From NCBI RefSeq assembly GCF_029168945.1, contig NC_083603.1, positions 21,762,001-21,826,000 of the forward strand: 64,000 nt of DNA. The letters are read 5' to 3'. Of the stretch, positions 49,720-61,608 are shown in pieces. The stretch is from Cannabis sativa. Its lineage: Eukaryota; Streptophyta; Magnoliopsida; Rosales; Cannabaceae. Within the stretch, counting starts at the first letter, position 1, and each line of letters starts with the position of its first letter. The notes under the pieces are model-generated. The model was given only the letters and a program-made list of their open reading frames with translations, ran no database searches and had not been told where the DNA came from. Made by a program: the position numbers and the translations under genes.

Positions 49720-51240
49720 TTTGCCTGATTTGAATAACTGTACTAAGTTAATTATATTAGTTTGACCTAATAAAATTGAATTAGCAACATAATTAACTTT
49801 TAAAATATATGAAAATTTATTTTCATTTTAATATTTTAAAGTTAATTTTAAGAAAAATACTTTTAGTTTTAGATATTATTTCTAGACAAACTATTTGTAT
49901 TTTTCTTGTATTTAATTAAATATAGAATTTTAACTAACTAGATTCTTTCTGGAACTTATTTAATAAAATATTCCTATTTCAGTTATAAATTAGTTGTATC
50001 AACTGATTTTTCTTATCTAACTTAAATTTGAATATTTTATTTAAATTTTAAAATCAAGTTGAGGAATCCTAGGCATTAGTTATTAAAGATTCTTAAGATA
50101 TTTTTTAAGTTAATATCTTTTCGAATATTAACTTAAAATGGAATATTTTAGATATTTTTTAGGTTAATATCTTTTCAAATATTAACTTAAAAAGATATCT
50201 TCAAATTAAGTGGTTATAACTTAATTTTTGATATTTAATTAAATCTAAATTTGAAATTATTTAAGTTTCAGATTTTTTCTATATAACTTAAATTAGATAG
50301 TTTTCAAATTTTTGTTGAAAAGATACTTAGTCAAATAAGATATTTTCTAGATAGTAATTTCTAGACTACTTATTATTTCTAATATTTAAATAGGAAAATA
50401 TTATACATTGTGAAATTAATTATTTAAATAATTAATTTTGGTTCAATTTTATTTAAGTATATTTTTCCTAGTATTAAACTAGAAATTAATAATTAAGCCT
50501 TCTCTACACTTAATTATTTATTTCTTGAATTTAATACATTTAATTAACTTGAAAAATTTAAATATCTAAGTTGATTGTCATCATGATACTTAAATATTTA
50601 TTTTTCATGACACTTAATTAAATAGAAAATTATTTTTAGGTTGAAATTTAATTTTTCAACTTAAATTCAAATAATTTTCAAAATATATATTTTTCTTTAT
50701 TTATTAATCAATTTCGAAAATTGCATTTTAATTATGAAATATTTTCGAATTTTTTTTTATCTTGAAAAATAGATTGAGTTGTAAATTAATTATTTATTTT
50801 AATTAATTCTTGGGTCAACTTAAATCAATGATTTTTTCATCTATTGATTAATTTAAAATATATATTATTAGAAATTGAATTAACTAGTCAAAAGAAAATC
50901 TAGATAGGTGCTATTTTTGCTTGAAGTATTTCTTTTCTATTTTTTATTATTTTTCAAAAATTGTATAATTATACTTAATTTTTCGAATATAATAAATATA
51001 TTCTCAAGGAAATTTTTAAGTTGCTAATTAATCTAATTTAATTCAACTTAAATTAATTTCCTTAATATTTATATTTAAGATTATTACTAAGATGGAAATA
51101 ATTAATTTTATTTCAATCACCATCTAAGTATAATTTTATAAATATTATATTAAATTCTTATTTTTGAATTATAATTCTAAATTTCAAATTTAATGAGAAT
51201 TTATTTATTAGAATAATAAAGAAAATACATTTTAAAGAAT
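49720..51240 (+). other. E5 leader, AT-rich, no gene
   Basis: Homologous to the corresponding stretches of E1, E3 and E6, with many indels. Contains a local duplication of TTTTTTAAGTTAATATCTTTT near 50100-50200 (bases split by variants). Confidence 0.55.
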
Positions 51241-51650
51241 GAGCTTTATTATTATTAAGATATTCGATCTCCATTGTTGGTTTTACATCGTGTTTGTTTT
51301 AGTGAGTAATCCTCCCTAATGGAGGAACGTTCATTAGCAATTTTGCACCGTTTAATCTCGAAAGATAAGTAGTTTGTAAGTATTTTATATGGTATAGATC
51401 ACCCTAATGGTGGCGACCATATTTGACTTGCAAATTGTGAAACAATGGTAGTAGCTCATAAGATAGAATAGCCTTGACTCTCGCCTAAACGGGACAACGG
51501 TGGATTCCAATCTTGATCGAAGAAAAGGTTGCTAGAATGTTTAACATTTTAGATGAGCTGACAACTCTATTCAATAGATGGTAGCTTTGACTCTCGCCTA
51601 AACGGGACACTGATATCAGTTTATTGAAAAACCTTGGAAATTATTTAGGA
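51241..51650 (+). repeat. Stem-loop repeat A directly upstream of gag in E5
   Basis: CCTCC-CTAAT-GGAGG (51311-51325); CACC-CTAAT-GGTG (51400-51412) in an outer stem ATATGGT / ACCATAT; TCTCG-CCTAAA-CGGGA at 51479-51494 and 51592-51607. Ends about 180 nt before the gag ATG. Confidence 0.72.
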
Positions 51651-51750
51651 TTGAATTTTTAAGTATTTTCTCATATCATTCCTACTTGCTATGTGCTTAT
51701 AATTTCTGAATTGATTTTGTGTTAAACCATTATTAATTTCTATTTGTTGA

Positions 51751-51767
51751 TTTCTATTATTTTGTAG
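51751..51767 (+). other. Possible splice acceptor before gag
   Basis: Pyrimidine-rich TTTCTATTATTTTGTAG ending 16 nt before the gag ATG. Fits a plant 3' splice site; its use is untested. Confidence 0.35.
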
Positions 51768-51783
51768 TATCCTGTATATCAAA

Positions 51784-52650
51784 ATGAATCCCATATTATC
51801 ACTGTTGACTGAAAATAAGCTGAATGGATCTAACTTTACTAAGTGGAATGAGAACATTAATATTGCTCTCATAGGAGAAAATGCCTTGTTTGTTTTAACT
51901 GAGTCGTCACCTGAAGTGCCTGGGGACAACGCATCCAAAGCTGTGAAAGAAAAGTATGAGCGTTGGCAGAAATCAAATGACAAAGCTCTATACTTTATGC
52001 TTTCTAGCATGGTTGACACCCTCAAAACTCGGTTTTCTAAAACCGAGAAGGCTGCTAAAGTTATGACGAAGTTAAATGAGCTATTCGGTAAGGCATCACT
52101 TCAGTCACGCTTTGACGTGACTAAGAAGTACATTGATGCACGGATGGAACCTCATCAAAACGTGCGTGCCCATGTTCTCCTAATGTCAAGTTATTTCCAA
52201 GAAGCCCAGTATCATGGTGCTGAAATGGACAGTGCTACTCAAGTAAGTCTTATCTTGAATAGCTTGACTCCGGCATTTCTACCGTACACATCAAATTATG
52301 TCATGAATAAGAAGGAAATTGGCTTTCATGAATTAGTCAATGACCTTCAAACTTATGAAAATTTGATTGGAGGACCCAAGAAGAAAGGGAGTAAACCTCA
52401 CAATCCTGGAAATGGTAATGGGACGATGAAACCTGAAGCAAATGTTGCCTCTGCTTCGAAACCCAAATCGAAGAAGAAGTGGAAGAACACCAAGAAGCAA
52501 ACAAAAGCCATGAAGAATAAAAAGGCTGCTCCTTCTGGTGATGCTACACTTAAAGGAAAGTGTTTCTACTGCAATGAGAAAGGTCATTGGAAACCCCAAT
52601 GTCCTAAACTTCTTGCAAAGAAACAAGGTATTTCTATTTATAAACTTTAA
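51784..52650 (+). CDS. gag: Copia Gag (capsid/nucleocapsid) of E5
   Basis: 288 codons with no interruption. Gag packages element RNA in cytoplasmic virus-like particles. The N-terminus MNPILSLLTENKLNGSNFTK fits the DUF4219/copia Gag start. The UBN2-type capsid domain runs over residues 40-200 (KWNENINIAL, KLNELFGKASLQS, VRAHVLLMSSYF, LILNSLTPAFLPY). A Lys-rich stretch (about 205-255) precedes one CCHC knuckle, CFYCNEKGHWKPQC. The ATG is the first in frame and follows a stem-loop array and a splice-acceptor-like site. The frame ends in a short unrelated tail (GISIYKL) that may be intron-derived. An intact Gag beside dead pol suggests selection, recent origin or recombination with an active copy. 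Protein identity is clear; expression is not shown. Confidence 0.93.
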   Translation: MNPILSLLTENKLNGSNFTKWNENINIALIGENALFVLTESSPEVPGDNASKAVKEKYERWQKSNDKALYFMLSSMVDTLKTRFSKTEKAAKVMTKLNELFGKASLQSRFDVTKKYIDARMEPHQNVRAHVLLMSSYFQEAQYHGAEMDSATQVSLILNSLTPAFLPYTSNYVMNKKEIGFHELVNDLQTYENLIGGPKKKGSKPHNPGNGNGTMKPEANVASASKPKSKKKWKNTKKQTKAMKNKKAAPSGDATLKGKCFYCNEKGHWKPQCPKLLAKKQGISIYKL

Positions 52651-52727
52651 GAGTTTTAGTGAATTGTTATCCAATTGGATTTATGATTCTGGACTAACTT
52701 TGTTTATTTGTTTTCTTCTTCTTATAG
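52628..52727 (+). other. Possible 100-nt intron spanning the gag/protease boundary
   Basis: Starts AAG/GTATTT and ends TTTTCTTCTTCTTATAG/GCC. It contains the protease active-site remnant NWIYDSGLT (52673-52699), which is in the +1 frame relative to gag. Removing it would give Gag a different short C-terminus and take out the protease start. BARE is known to use a spliced RNA for Gag; the parallel is an inference. Confidence 0.45.
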
Positions 52728-54466
52728 GCCAAGCTAGTTGAACTCAATTGAGTTGGATCGGAAAGTTGGACCAAGGGTGAAATCGTCCAGATGAAGATGA
52801 AGCTCTTCAATTTATTTTTTTTGAATTAATTGTTTTAGTTTAAAGACAATTTGGATTTCAAATTTTAGTTAGGGATATTTATCCCTGTTTTTCTCATATT
52901 GTTGCAATACATTTTTTTATTTTATTATTAATAAAGTTTCTTTATTTTCGAATTCAACAATTGCAATTTATGAGATTGAGCTTCATTTACTTTATCTTCA
53001 TCAATTATTACCACATTATATTTATATGTTTGTATGTGTAAGTGTTTTTATTATTGATGCAAATTCTATAATATTTACAACTCTTCATAGAGTTATATTA
53101 AATAAACATTAGATTAATTCTATATTTATTGATAATTGTTCATTCTAACACAAATATTAAGAATTTGTTTAATAAAAGGATCTTTTGATCTGATAGGGGT
53201 GGAGAAAAGTTAAGAAAACTATGCAGTTCAACGATCTTTTATATCTAATGAACTCTGGATAGTATTCAACTCCACAATAAACTCTATCACACTTAGAGAA
53301 TAATGATCTATACAACCTTTAGGGGTGGATCATAATCTCTATATACTTAGGGGTGAAGGTTATCCATAGTACCCTATATGTATATTCTTAGGGCTGGAGT
53401 CTACTCCACAATTCCCTATGTAACACATATTTTCTTTAAACATGGAAGTAATATAATGAGTTAGCTATTATCAATATAAATTCTTGATCTTGATTGTATG
53501 TTCCATTTCGATTTTACTGTTGTAAGTAAAAGTTTGATACCTATGAAAGTTCTTTGGAAAAGTTTCACACTACCTTAATTGAATGGGAGAATTTTAAAGT
53601 TCTATACCCATCTTCATCAGGTTGATACTTGTGATAGATACTTAAGAACACTACTGAAAAGCAAATCTAACCATTCACATGGATAGGAATAGCTTATCAG
53701 AATTATGAGAATAAGATAAAGAACTCCAGATAAGTCCATTCGAATGACTTGAACCTAGAATTCTTAATCCTCATAAAATTTTATGGTATCTTAATTTTGA
53801 TTACTTTATCTCTGGCATGTATTTTTCACTTCAAATACTAATCTGCTATGTTGATGACTTAGTCTTAACTTAAAGTTTTAGACTAATACAAAAGTCACAA
53901 CTAGATAACTCTCTAAACAATCAGAGGTTAAAAGTATTATTTAACCAGACATCTGCTATTGAGTGGGAGCTATCTGAGATGTAATCAAATAGGGAACATT
54001 AGAAGATATTCAAGAAAGATTTATCAAAGTGATCTATATGTTTGATATTAAGGAACTGTGTATCAGTTGTCCTGGTATCTCACCATCTAATTTAGAGATC
54101 TTTGAGATGGTGCTTACTTTGGGGGTGGAGGAATTATTCTATAATAATTCAAGCTCTACCAGAGAAGAGTTATAACTTTGTAGATTCGAGATTACAAGAA
54201 AGTTATATCACAGAAGAAAAGTCTACACTGTATTATCTCAATTACATATTTTAAAATATGAGAGATATGTCTTCTGTTAATTCAGATGTACTTTTAAAAC
54301 AGTAAAGATTTCAATATCCCTTGATGAGTAAAGCATATAGTAAAGGATGTTTCATAAGTGTATTTATGAACTAGTTTCCAGAAGTTTGGGTGGATTCAAA
54401 TATACTACACTTGATCTGAAGATCAAGACATCAGATTGACCTATTTGCACAATTTGTTTTATATTA
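52728..54466 (+). pseudogene. E5 shrunken and decayed pol
   Basis: About 1.7 kb where an intact copia pol needs over 3 kb. Remnants: integrase GGE-type (GATAGGGGTGGAGAAAAG, near 53196), RT YVDD box at 53847-53858 (CYVDDLVL), the PDICY-stop-VG segment with TGA at 53960-53962, and the RNase H LGVEE-like segment near 54115-54135. Large deletions plus stops; no product. Confidence 0.75.
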
Positions 54467-54481
54467 GTGCAAGTGGGAGTT
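54467..54481 (+). other. Polypurine tract of E5
   Basis: GTGCAAGTGGGAGTT directly before the 3' LTR. Confidence 0.85.
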
Positions 54482-56375
54482 TGTTGGGTTTTATGCCCTA
54501 AATAAAACTCTTTACAATCTGATTAGTTATCAATATAAGAAATTTGAAGTGATTGATGTTTGCATGAATTTACATGCTAATGGTTTAAATATGTTTATTA
54601 CACTTACACACAGAATCAGTTAAATCCAGATCATATGTTTATTCACAATTACAGTATCGTCAACACAGTGGAATGTGATTGTGATCATATGAATCAAAAG
54701 ACTTGGTCCCTGTTTCATCAGTGTTATTGGATTTACACTAATGTGATAATCAGCGATGATGTGTACTTACACTTGGAGTAAGTGTTATGTTCTTTCCAGG
54801 ACATTAGTACAGTATACTAGTTTTGAATGTATGGAGTATACATTGGACTGGACCGATATTGCAACTAAGTTAAGATATTACAAACTTACCGTTATATATA
54901 TCTTTCCAAGTCAATATCAGTAGTTGATCTTAAGATTAAAAGAATCTAAATCCTGATATGCTTAGGCTCAACTCAGGAGTACTATTCATGTTCTTTGATT
55001 TATTAGTTAAGCCTACTTTTAGGTCAGGATGATACGTATATTTTGGGAACATGATAGTATGATTGAGTGGGAGTGCTGAACATAAATAAGGAATCTATAG
55101 CTTCTACTGGTGTATAGAAGTCAAGTGATGATTCCCTTCGAGCTTGGCAAATAGAAGTAAATGGATGAGCTCTTGTTTAACTGACTAATTATTAGATCAC
55201 TAAACACCATTTATAGGTAGCTAAGTGTTTTAAGGGGCAAAATACATTGAGGGGTGAGAACGGTAAAGAAATCCCATCTTGATGTAGATCATCTATATAG
55301 AGGATCTTTAAATCACAATAAGATTATAACAATGGTTAAAAGATAGCATATTGATATCGTGGAACATATAATATGCTCTATATAAGTCTGAGAGTGAAAT
55401 TCTAAGTTCTAAGAGTGGATTCAACGAAGAATTAATAAGTAGGAATTTACTTGGTAAATTTGGTTCACTTATTGGAAGCTCAGCATATAGATCCATGGTC
55501 CCCATTCTAGTTGAGAACATTCTGCTTGTAAGACTCATTAATTGATTCGTGATTGATCAATTATAATTCTAAATTTAGACTATGTCTAATTTATGAATTT
55601 TCACTAAGTAGGGGTGAAATTGTAAAGAAAAGAGTTTCTAGGTTTATTTATTTATTAATGGACTTTATATGTCTAATTAATAATTAAATTGAATGACAAT
55701 ATTATTTAATAATCTATTTTAGTTATTAAATAATTAGTTTTGGCATTTAAGTGGTTAGAATTGGAAAATTGGCGTTTTTGAGAAAATAGAAATAAAATTT
55801 GATAAAACTGCAAAATCAAGTGGGGCCCACTAATACACCTTGGCCGGCCACTATTTGTGGAATTTCAAATTGATTTTTGCATTATTTTAATGCCAAATAA
55901 TTCCTAACCTAAACCTAGTAGTTGCCTATAAATAGAAAGTGATGACCCAGTCAAATTACATGCTTTCATTAGTTTTCTGACAGAAATTTCTCTCTTCAGA
56001 AAAACTGAGCCTTCCCCACTTTTTATACCTGGCCGAAACCATCCCTCTCTTCTCCCTTCATCAATTTCGTGACCCTAGTGAAAGAGTAAGTGCCCACACA
56101 CAGCAAGCAGTAACTCAATCATAAATTGGAAGACTGTGAAGGATCAAACTTGAAGAAGAAGGACATTCGGGCTCAGATCTTGATTATACTCTACTACAGA
56201 AAAGATACAAGGGTTAGAGATCTGAGTGTAAGGAGACATTAATTCCGCTGCATTAATGTAAGGTTTTCTTAACTTTATATGTGTTTAATTTATCGTTTTA
56301 GAAAGTTCATATTTAGGGTCTTTAAACAACATACTTGTGAGTAGATCTAAGATCCTGGTAAAATAAATTCCAACA
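54482..56375 (+). repeat. E5 3' LTR
   Basis: 1894 bp, ends ATTCCAACA. GGCCGGCC at 55842-55849, TATA box at 55927-55934. Followed directly by GATC of the target. Confidence 0.95.
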
Positions 56376-56403
56376 GATCATCTTGTAACGAATAAGATGA
56401 TAG
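56376..56403 (-). other. 28-bp sliver of E4 between two insertions
   Basis: GATCATCTTGTAACG plus AATAAGATGATAG. It matches the pol segment seen uninterrupted at 63256-63283 and 7875-7895. Its last five bases (GATAG) would be the left target duplication of E6. Confidence 0.8.
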
Positions 56404-58292
56404 TGTTGGGTTTTATGCCCTAAATAAAACTCATTTCAATATAATCAGATTTACTTATTAATATAGATCAGAAATAACATTTAATGTTGCACTGTTCACA
56501 TGATTTATTTCATGATTATATGTACATAATGTATGAATTCTATTTAAGTCCAAAACATATCAATTTGTTAATGATTATAGTGTTGTCAACACAGTGGAAT
56601 ATAATCTCAATTATATGTTAGAAAGTTTATTCCTTGATTTGTCAGAACACTGGATTTAGACTGACATGGTATAATCAGCGATAGGTATTCTTACACCTTG
56701 GGTAAGTCTTATGTCCTTTCCAGGACATTGGCAAAGTTTACCAGCATCGGATGTATGGAGTATACATCGGAAGGGACCGATATTGAACTTTGATTAGATA
56801 TATTAGAATTTACCGTAATATCTATTCAATTCAATATCACCTGTTGATCCTAGATCAAATGATCTTAATCGTGATATGATTAGGTTCAATCTCAAGAGTG
56901 TTATTCGTGTTCTTTGATTTGTTAGTTAAGCCTACTTTTGGGTCAGGGTGATACGTACATTTTGGGAACACGGTAGTGCAATTGAGTGGGAGCGCTAACA
57001 TAAATATGGAATCTATAGCTTCTATCTAGCGAATAGAAAGTAAAGGATGATTTCCTTCGAGCTTAACCAAACGAAAATAAATGCTAAAGATCTCATTTCA
57101 CTTAGCTGAAATATCATTTATACAGGGTTAAGTGTTTTAAGGATAAAATACATTGTAGGGTGTTACGGTAATTTAATCCCTTTACAGTGTAAATCATCTA
57201 TATAGAGGATCATTGATCACATTAGGGTTATAACAATGGATAACTAATGACGTGTCTATATCGTGGAACATATAGAGCGTTCTATATACTGAGAGTTCAA
57301 TTCTAAGTTCTATGCGTGGATTCAACGAAGAATTAATAAGTCAGTGAATTTAAGATATAAATTCTTGATCTACTTATTGGAAGCTCGGATATATAGACCC
57401 ATGGTCCCCATACTAGCTGAGACCAAACTACTTGTAAGACTCAGTTAATTGATTTTGATTAATCAATTATAATGCTAAAGTTAGACTATGTCTACTTTGT
57501 GAATTTTCACTAAGCAAGGGCGAAATTGTAAATAAAAGAGATTCTAGGTTTACTTATTAATTAAGAGACTTTATATGTCTAATTAATAAATATATTAAAT
57601 GACAATATTATTTAATAATTAATTTTTAGTTATTAAATAATTAGAATTGGCATTTAAATGGTTGAATTTGAAAATTGGCATTTTTGAAAAAATCAGATGC
57701 AGGAATGATAAAACAGCAAAATTGCATAAGTGAGGCCCATTATCCAAGCCCATGGCCGGCCACACTTATAGGATTTTATCATTTATTTTTTCATTATTTT
57801 AATGCCAAATAATTCTAACATAAACCTAGGTGGTTACCTATAAATAGATAGTGATGGCTCTCATTCACACTTAACTTTGTGAACTTTGTCAGATGAAATT
57901 GAGCCTCCTATTCTATATAGCTGAAATCACCTTCTCTCTTCTTTTCTTCTCTAAATTTCGAATGCCTTGAGTGAATGAGTGAGTGCCCACACACATCAAG
58001 TGGTATCTCAATCATAATGTGTAAGACTGTGGAAAACCATCCAACAAGAAGGAGATTCAGCATCAAAGGAAAGAGAGAAAGAGATCCAGGTTCAGATATT
58101 GATAATGCTCTGCTACAGAAAGGAATCAAGGGCTAGATATCTGAAAGGGAAGGAGTCATTATATTCCGCTGCACCCAATGTAAGGTTTACTAAACTTTAT
58201 ATGTGTTTATTTCATTGTTTTAGAATTCATATTAGGATGTTAATGAAACATACTTGCTAGTAAATCTAGATCCTGGTAAAATATATCCAATA
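56404..58292 (+). repeat. E6 5' LTR
   Basis: 1889 bp; ends CCAATA instead of CCAACA, as in the E1 5' LTR. GGCCGGCC 57754-57761, TATA box 57839-57846. Confidence 0.93.
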
Positions 58293-58294
58293 AC

Positions 58295-58307
58295 TGGCCT
58301 CAGAGCC
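58295..58307 (+). other. E6 primer-binding site, variant
   Basis: TGGCCTCAGAGCC two bases after the LTR. Confidence 0.86.
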
Positions 58308-58569
58308 ATGGTAATTATTTACTTTCATGAAATATGAATTAAAACGATGTTATGTGTTGATTTGGATGGTTTCATGTGGTTTATGTGCTTATTTGATGAT
58401 AGTTTAGAAATCGCAATATATGTTACTAAAATATTTTTATTTCGATCTGAAGTTATTTTTTCTGGAAAGTAGACAAAAAATTAATAAATTTAGGCTTTTA
58501 CAGAACCTAATTTGGATTTTTTATGAATTAGTTATGATTTTTTGAAGTTGAATGAAAATATCTGAAATC

Positions 58570-58700
58570 GGGTGGCACACGCGCGCGCGCACGAGGGGAA
58601 ACTCAGACACAAGTAGGCTGCGTGCAGCCTCAAAGCTTGGCCATCCCCTTCATTCCGCGCGCGTAGGGGTATTCAATGCATACCCCTGTGCACCAATTTT
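58570..58700 (+). other. GC-rich hairpin island in E6 leader
   Basis: CACGCGCGCGCGC run, near-palindrome GGCTGCGTGCAGCC (58616-58629) and an 8-bp hairpin AGGGGTAT / ATACCCCT (58665-58687). Confidence 0.7.
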
Positions 58701-60081
58701 ATTTTCGTCATAACTTTTGATTCAAAAATCGTTTTTCATTGAAACAAAAGCCAAATTTTAATAGAATTTTGTGTAAAATCTGAATTTTCAATTAAAAATC
58801 TAATTTTCAGAATAAAATTAATTTTTATTAATTAAAATTAGTTTCTAATATTAGTAGGCTTTGAATTTTGAAAATCTGATTTCTCACAAAGGAGCCTTAT
58901 GGTTATTTTTGAAATTTTAGATTATTTTATTTATTTTAATTATAAGATTAAATATTATTTTTTATTAAATTTTAAATGATCTTACTTGATATTAAAATAT
59001 TATCTTTTTAAAATAATCTTGTACTGATTTCAAAATTTGCTAACCATATAATATTTCTTTTCAAATTTGTTATTTTCAAAATATATTTTATTAATTAAAA
59101 TTATTAGATTAGGAATATGTTAGGTTTAACATTTTATCTTATTAGATATTTTTTAATTAAAATTATATTTTGGCAAAAATAACATGAAGATTTGAAAACT
59201 TGGTTAGTTTAGTTTGAATAGATATTTTAGGGTTTCAAACCATAAATTTTTTCAAACTTATTATTTTATTATTATTTTTAAATATTCTAACCATATAAAA
59301 TATCTTATTTTTTAATTATTTTATTTATGTAATATTTAAATTTATTAAATTATAAGACTCATAATATAATAAAATATCTAAATTTAAAATTCAAAATATT
59401 ATATTATATTACCTTATTAGAAATTTTAAATAAATTTAAATTTTGAATAAACTTGATATTTGAAAAATTGGTTAGCTATTTTTGATTTTTTTTTTGTTAG
59501 AATTTAAGAAATTTAGGAGTTTGTTGAATTTTGAATTTTTTCAAATATTCTCTAACAACCTAAATTTGAATTCTAGTTAAGATATTTATTTTAAAATTTA
59601 ATTTCATTTTAAATTTTAAAATTGAGATATTTTAGCTTACTTTCCAGATATTCCAGATCAGTTATTTGTTTGTATTGTTTGATTATATTATTATGTATTC
59701 AAATTTTATTTTACAAACCTATTATTTATTTGAACTAAATTGCTATGATTAACTTGTTGACAGATCCAATGCTCTGATTTTAATCATAGTTCAATTATAA
59801 ATAGATCTTATAAATAATTTGTAACCCGTAAATTTTTCAATTTCTTTCATCTGTGTAAACCTAGTAACATGATAGGGCCCATTCAAATCTTTTGACCTGT
59901 GTGAGCCTATATGTTTGCTATTGGGCTTAGATGCATACAGGAAGCCCATTTAAGTTTTACTAAGTAAATGGACTAGGTTGCTAAAATAAATTTTGACATA
60001 AGTAAATTTATTTAGGCCCAATTAGATTTGGGCTTATTCAATGAATAACAATTGTTTTTTAAAGGTTAAATTCCTCTCTTT
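58701..60081 (+). other. E6 leader, AT-rich, no gene
   Basis: Many stops in all frames; homologous to E3 12700-13920. Nothing recognised. Confidence 0.55.
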
Positions 60082-60175
60082 TGGGCCTTGTGTGAGAGTT
60101 GGGGTCAATAGAAGTGGGTACGACATACTGAACCCAACTCCCCCTCACATGAACTACCCCAATTGTGAAGGCCCA
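60082..60175 (+). ncRNA. Conserved 94-nt structured block (E6 copy)
   Basis: Same length and helices. Differs at GGGTCAATAG (others GGAGCCATAG) and CCCAACTCC (E5: CCCAGCACC). Confidence 0.6.
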
Positions 60176-61236
60176 TTTGCCTTATTTAAATAATTGTATT
60201 AGGTTAATTATATTAGTCTAACCTAATTAAAATTAAATTAGCAACATAATTAACTTTTAAAATATATGAAATTTAATTTTTCATTTAATATTTTAAAGTT
60301 AATTTTTGAAAAACACTTAGTAAATGAAATTATTCTAGATAGTTATTTCTAGAACTAGTTATTTTTTCTAATATTTAATTAGGAAAATATCATAGATTGT
60401 GAAATTAATTGTTTAATAATTAATTTTGGTACAATCTACTTTAAGTATATTTTTCCTAGTATTAAATTGGAATTAATAATTAAGTCTTCTCTATACTTAA
60501 TTATTTATTTCTTGAATTTAATACATTTAATTAAATTGAAAATTTAAATATTTAAGTTGATTTTCACCATGATGCTTAAATATTATTATTTTCATGTTAT
60601 TTAATTAAAATTGAAAATTATTTTAAGTTTGAAATCTTATTTCATATAACTTAAATTTGAATAATTTTCAAAATATATTTATTTTATTTTATTAATCTTT
60701 TTCCACAATTTCGAAATTGCATTTCTTAAATGCATTAATTTTGAATTTTATTTGAAAAATAGATTAAAGTTGTAAATTATTTATTTTAATTTTGGACCAA
60801 CTTAAATCAATGATTTTTTCATTTAATGATTAATTAAAATAAATGAAGTAAAATATATTTAATTAGAAAATAAATTAATTAGTCCATGAAAATCTAGATA
60901 GATATTATCTGTTTTTCCTTGAAGTATTTTTCTAGTGTATTTAATTAAATAGAAAATTAATATTTAAGTTGATTTTCATCATCATACTTAAATATTTGAA
61001 ATTTTTCTTATATATTTAATTAAATAGGAAAATTATATTTTTTGTTGTAAATTAATTTTATTAATTAATTTTGGGCCAACATTAAATTAGAATAATTTTT
61101 CTAGGATTTATTTTTTATTTTATTTTAACATGCAATTTCGAAAATTGTATTCTTAAATAATTTAATTTTTCTAAATGCAATATATATTTATAGAAAATTA
61201 AATTTGAGTTGTATATTAATTAAAAATAATTTTGTA
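60176..61236 (+). other. E6 leader, AT-rich, second part
   Basis: Homologous to E3 14018-15050. No ORF or signal recognised. Confidence 0.55.
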
Positions 61237-61608
61237 ACAACTTAAATTGAATATTTTTCTAAATATTTATTGGAAATTATTACTAAGATGGAAATAATTC
61301 ATGTTATTCATATCCATCTAAGTATAATTTATAAATATTAAATTAAAATTTATATTTAGAACTTTCATTCTAAATTGGAAATTTTAATTAAATAAATATG
61401 TATTTAAAATAAATTGATTAAAATAAGTATCAAAGAAAATATATTTTTTTTTTAAATAATGAGCTTTATTATTATTAGGATATTCGATCTCCATTTATAA
61501 ATTATACTTAGATGGATATGAAAATAACATGAATTATTTCCATCTTAGTAATAATTTCCAATAAATATTTAGAAAAATATTCAATTTAAGTTGTTACAAA
61601 ATAAATAC
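61237..61608. repeat. Fold-back junction between E6 and a minus-strand copia piece
   Basis: 61237-61335 (plus-strand leader) and 61495-61607 (minus-strand leader) are inverted copies of the same segment, about 160 bp apart. The right arm then joins the middle of a minus-strand LTR at about 61607 through AATACTCATAC. Confidence 0.85.

Larger units (their letters stand above)
43168..56375 (+). mobile_element. E5: copia element with intact gag
   Basis: LTRs 43168-45064 and 54482-56375 (1897 and 1894 bp), variant PBS, leader of about 6.7 kb including a solo LTR, gag, shrunken pol, polypurine tract. The flanks share GATC (left GGATC, right GATCA), a 4-bp match, so one base of the usual 5-bp duplication may be lost. 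Its LTR subtype (CTCTTTACAATCTG) differs from E1-E4. It could supply Gag but not pol. Confidence 0.92.
40092..56403 (-). mobile_element. E4: copia element, minus strand, visible part
   Basis: Inserted in the G1 reverse transcriptase after GTATT (40087-40091). Visible parts are the 3' LTR (40092-41949), the pol end (41950-43167) and a 28-bp sliver (56376-56403) between two later insertions. The remainder and its 5' LTR are not identifiable with confidence in the window. Confidence 0.85.
56404..61494 (+). mobile_element. E6: copia element, 5' LTR and leader only
   Basis: 5' LTR, variant PBS, GC island and 94-nt block are present. The sequence breaks off at about 61494 within the first part of stem-loop repeat A (GATATTCGATCTCCATT), at an inversion. 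No gag, pol or 3' LTR follows in this orientation. Confidence 0.88.

Noticed and set aside
51645..52674. Minus-strand ORFs of 113-126 codons opposite the E5 gag
   Set aside because: Antisense shadows of the intact gag.
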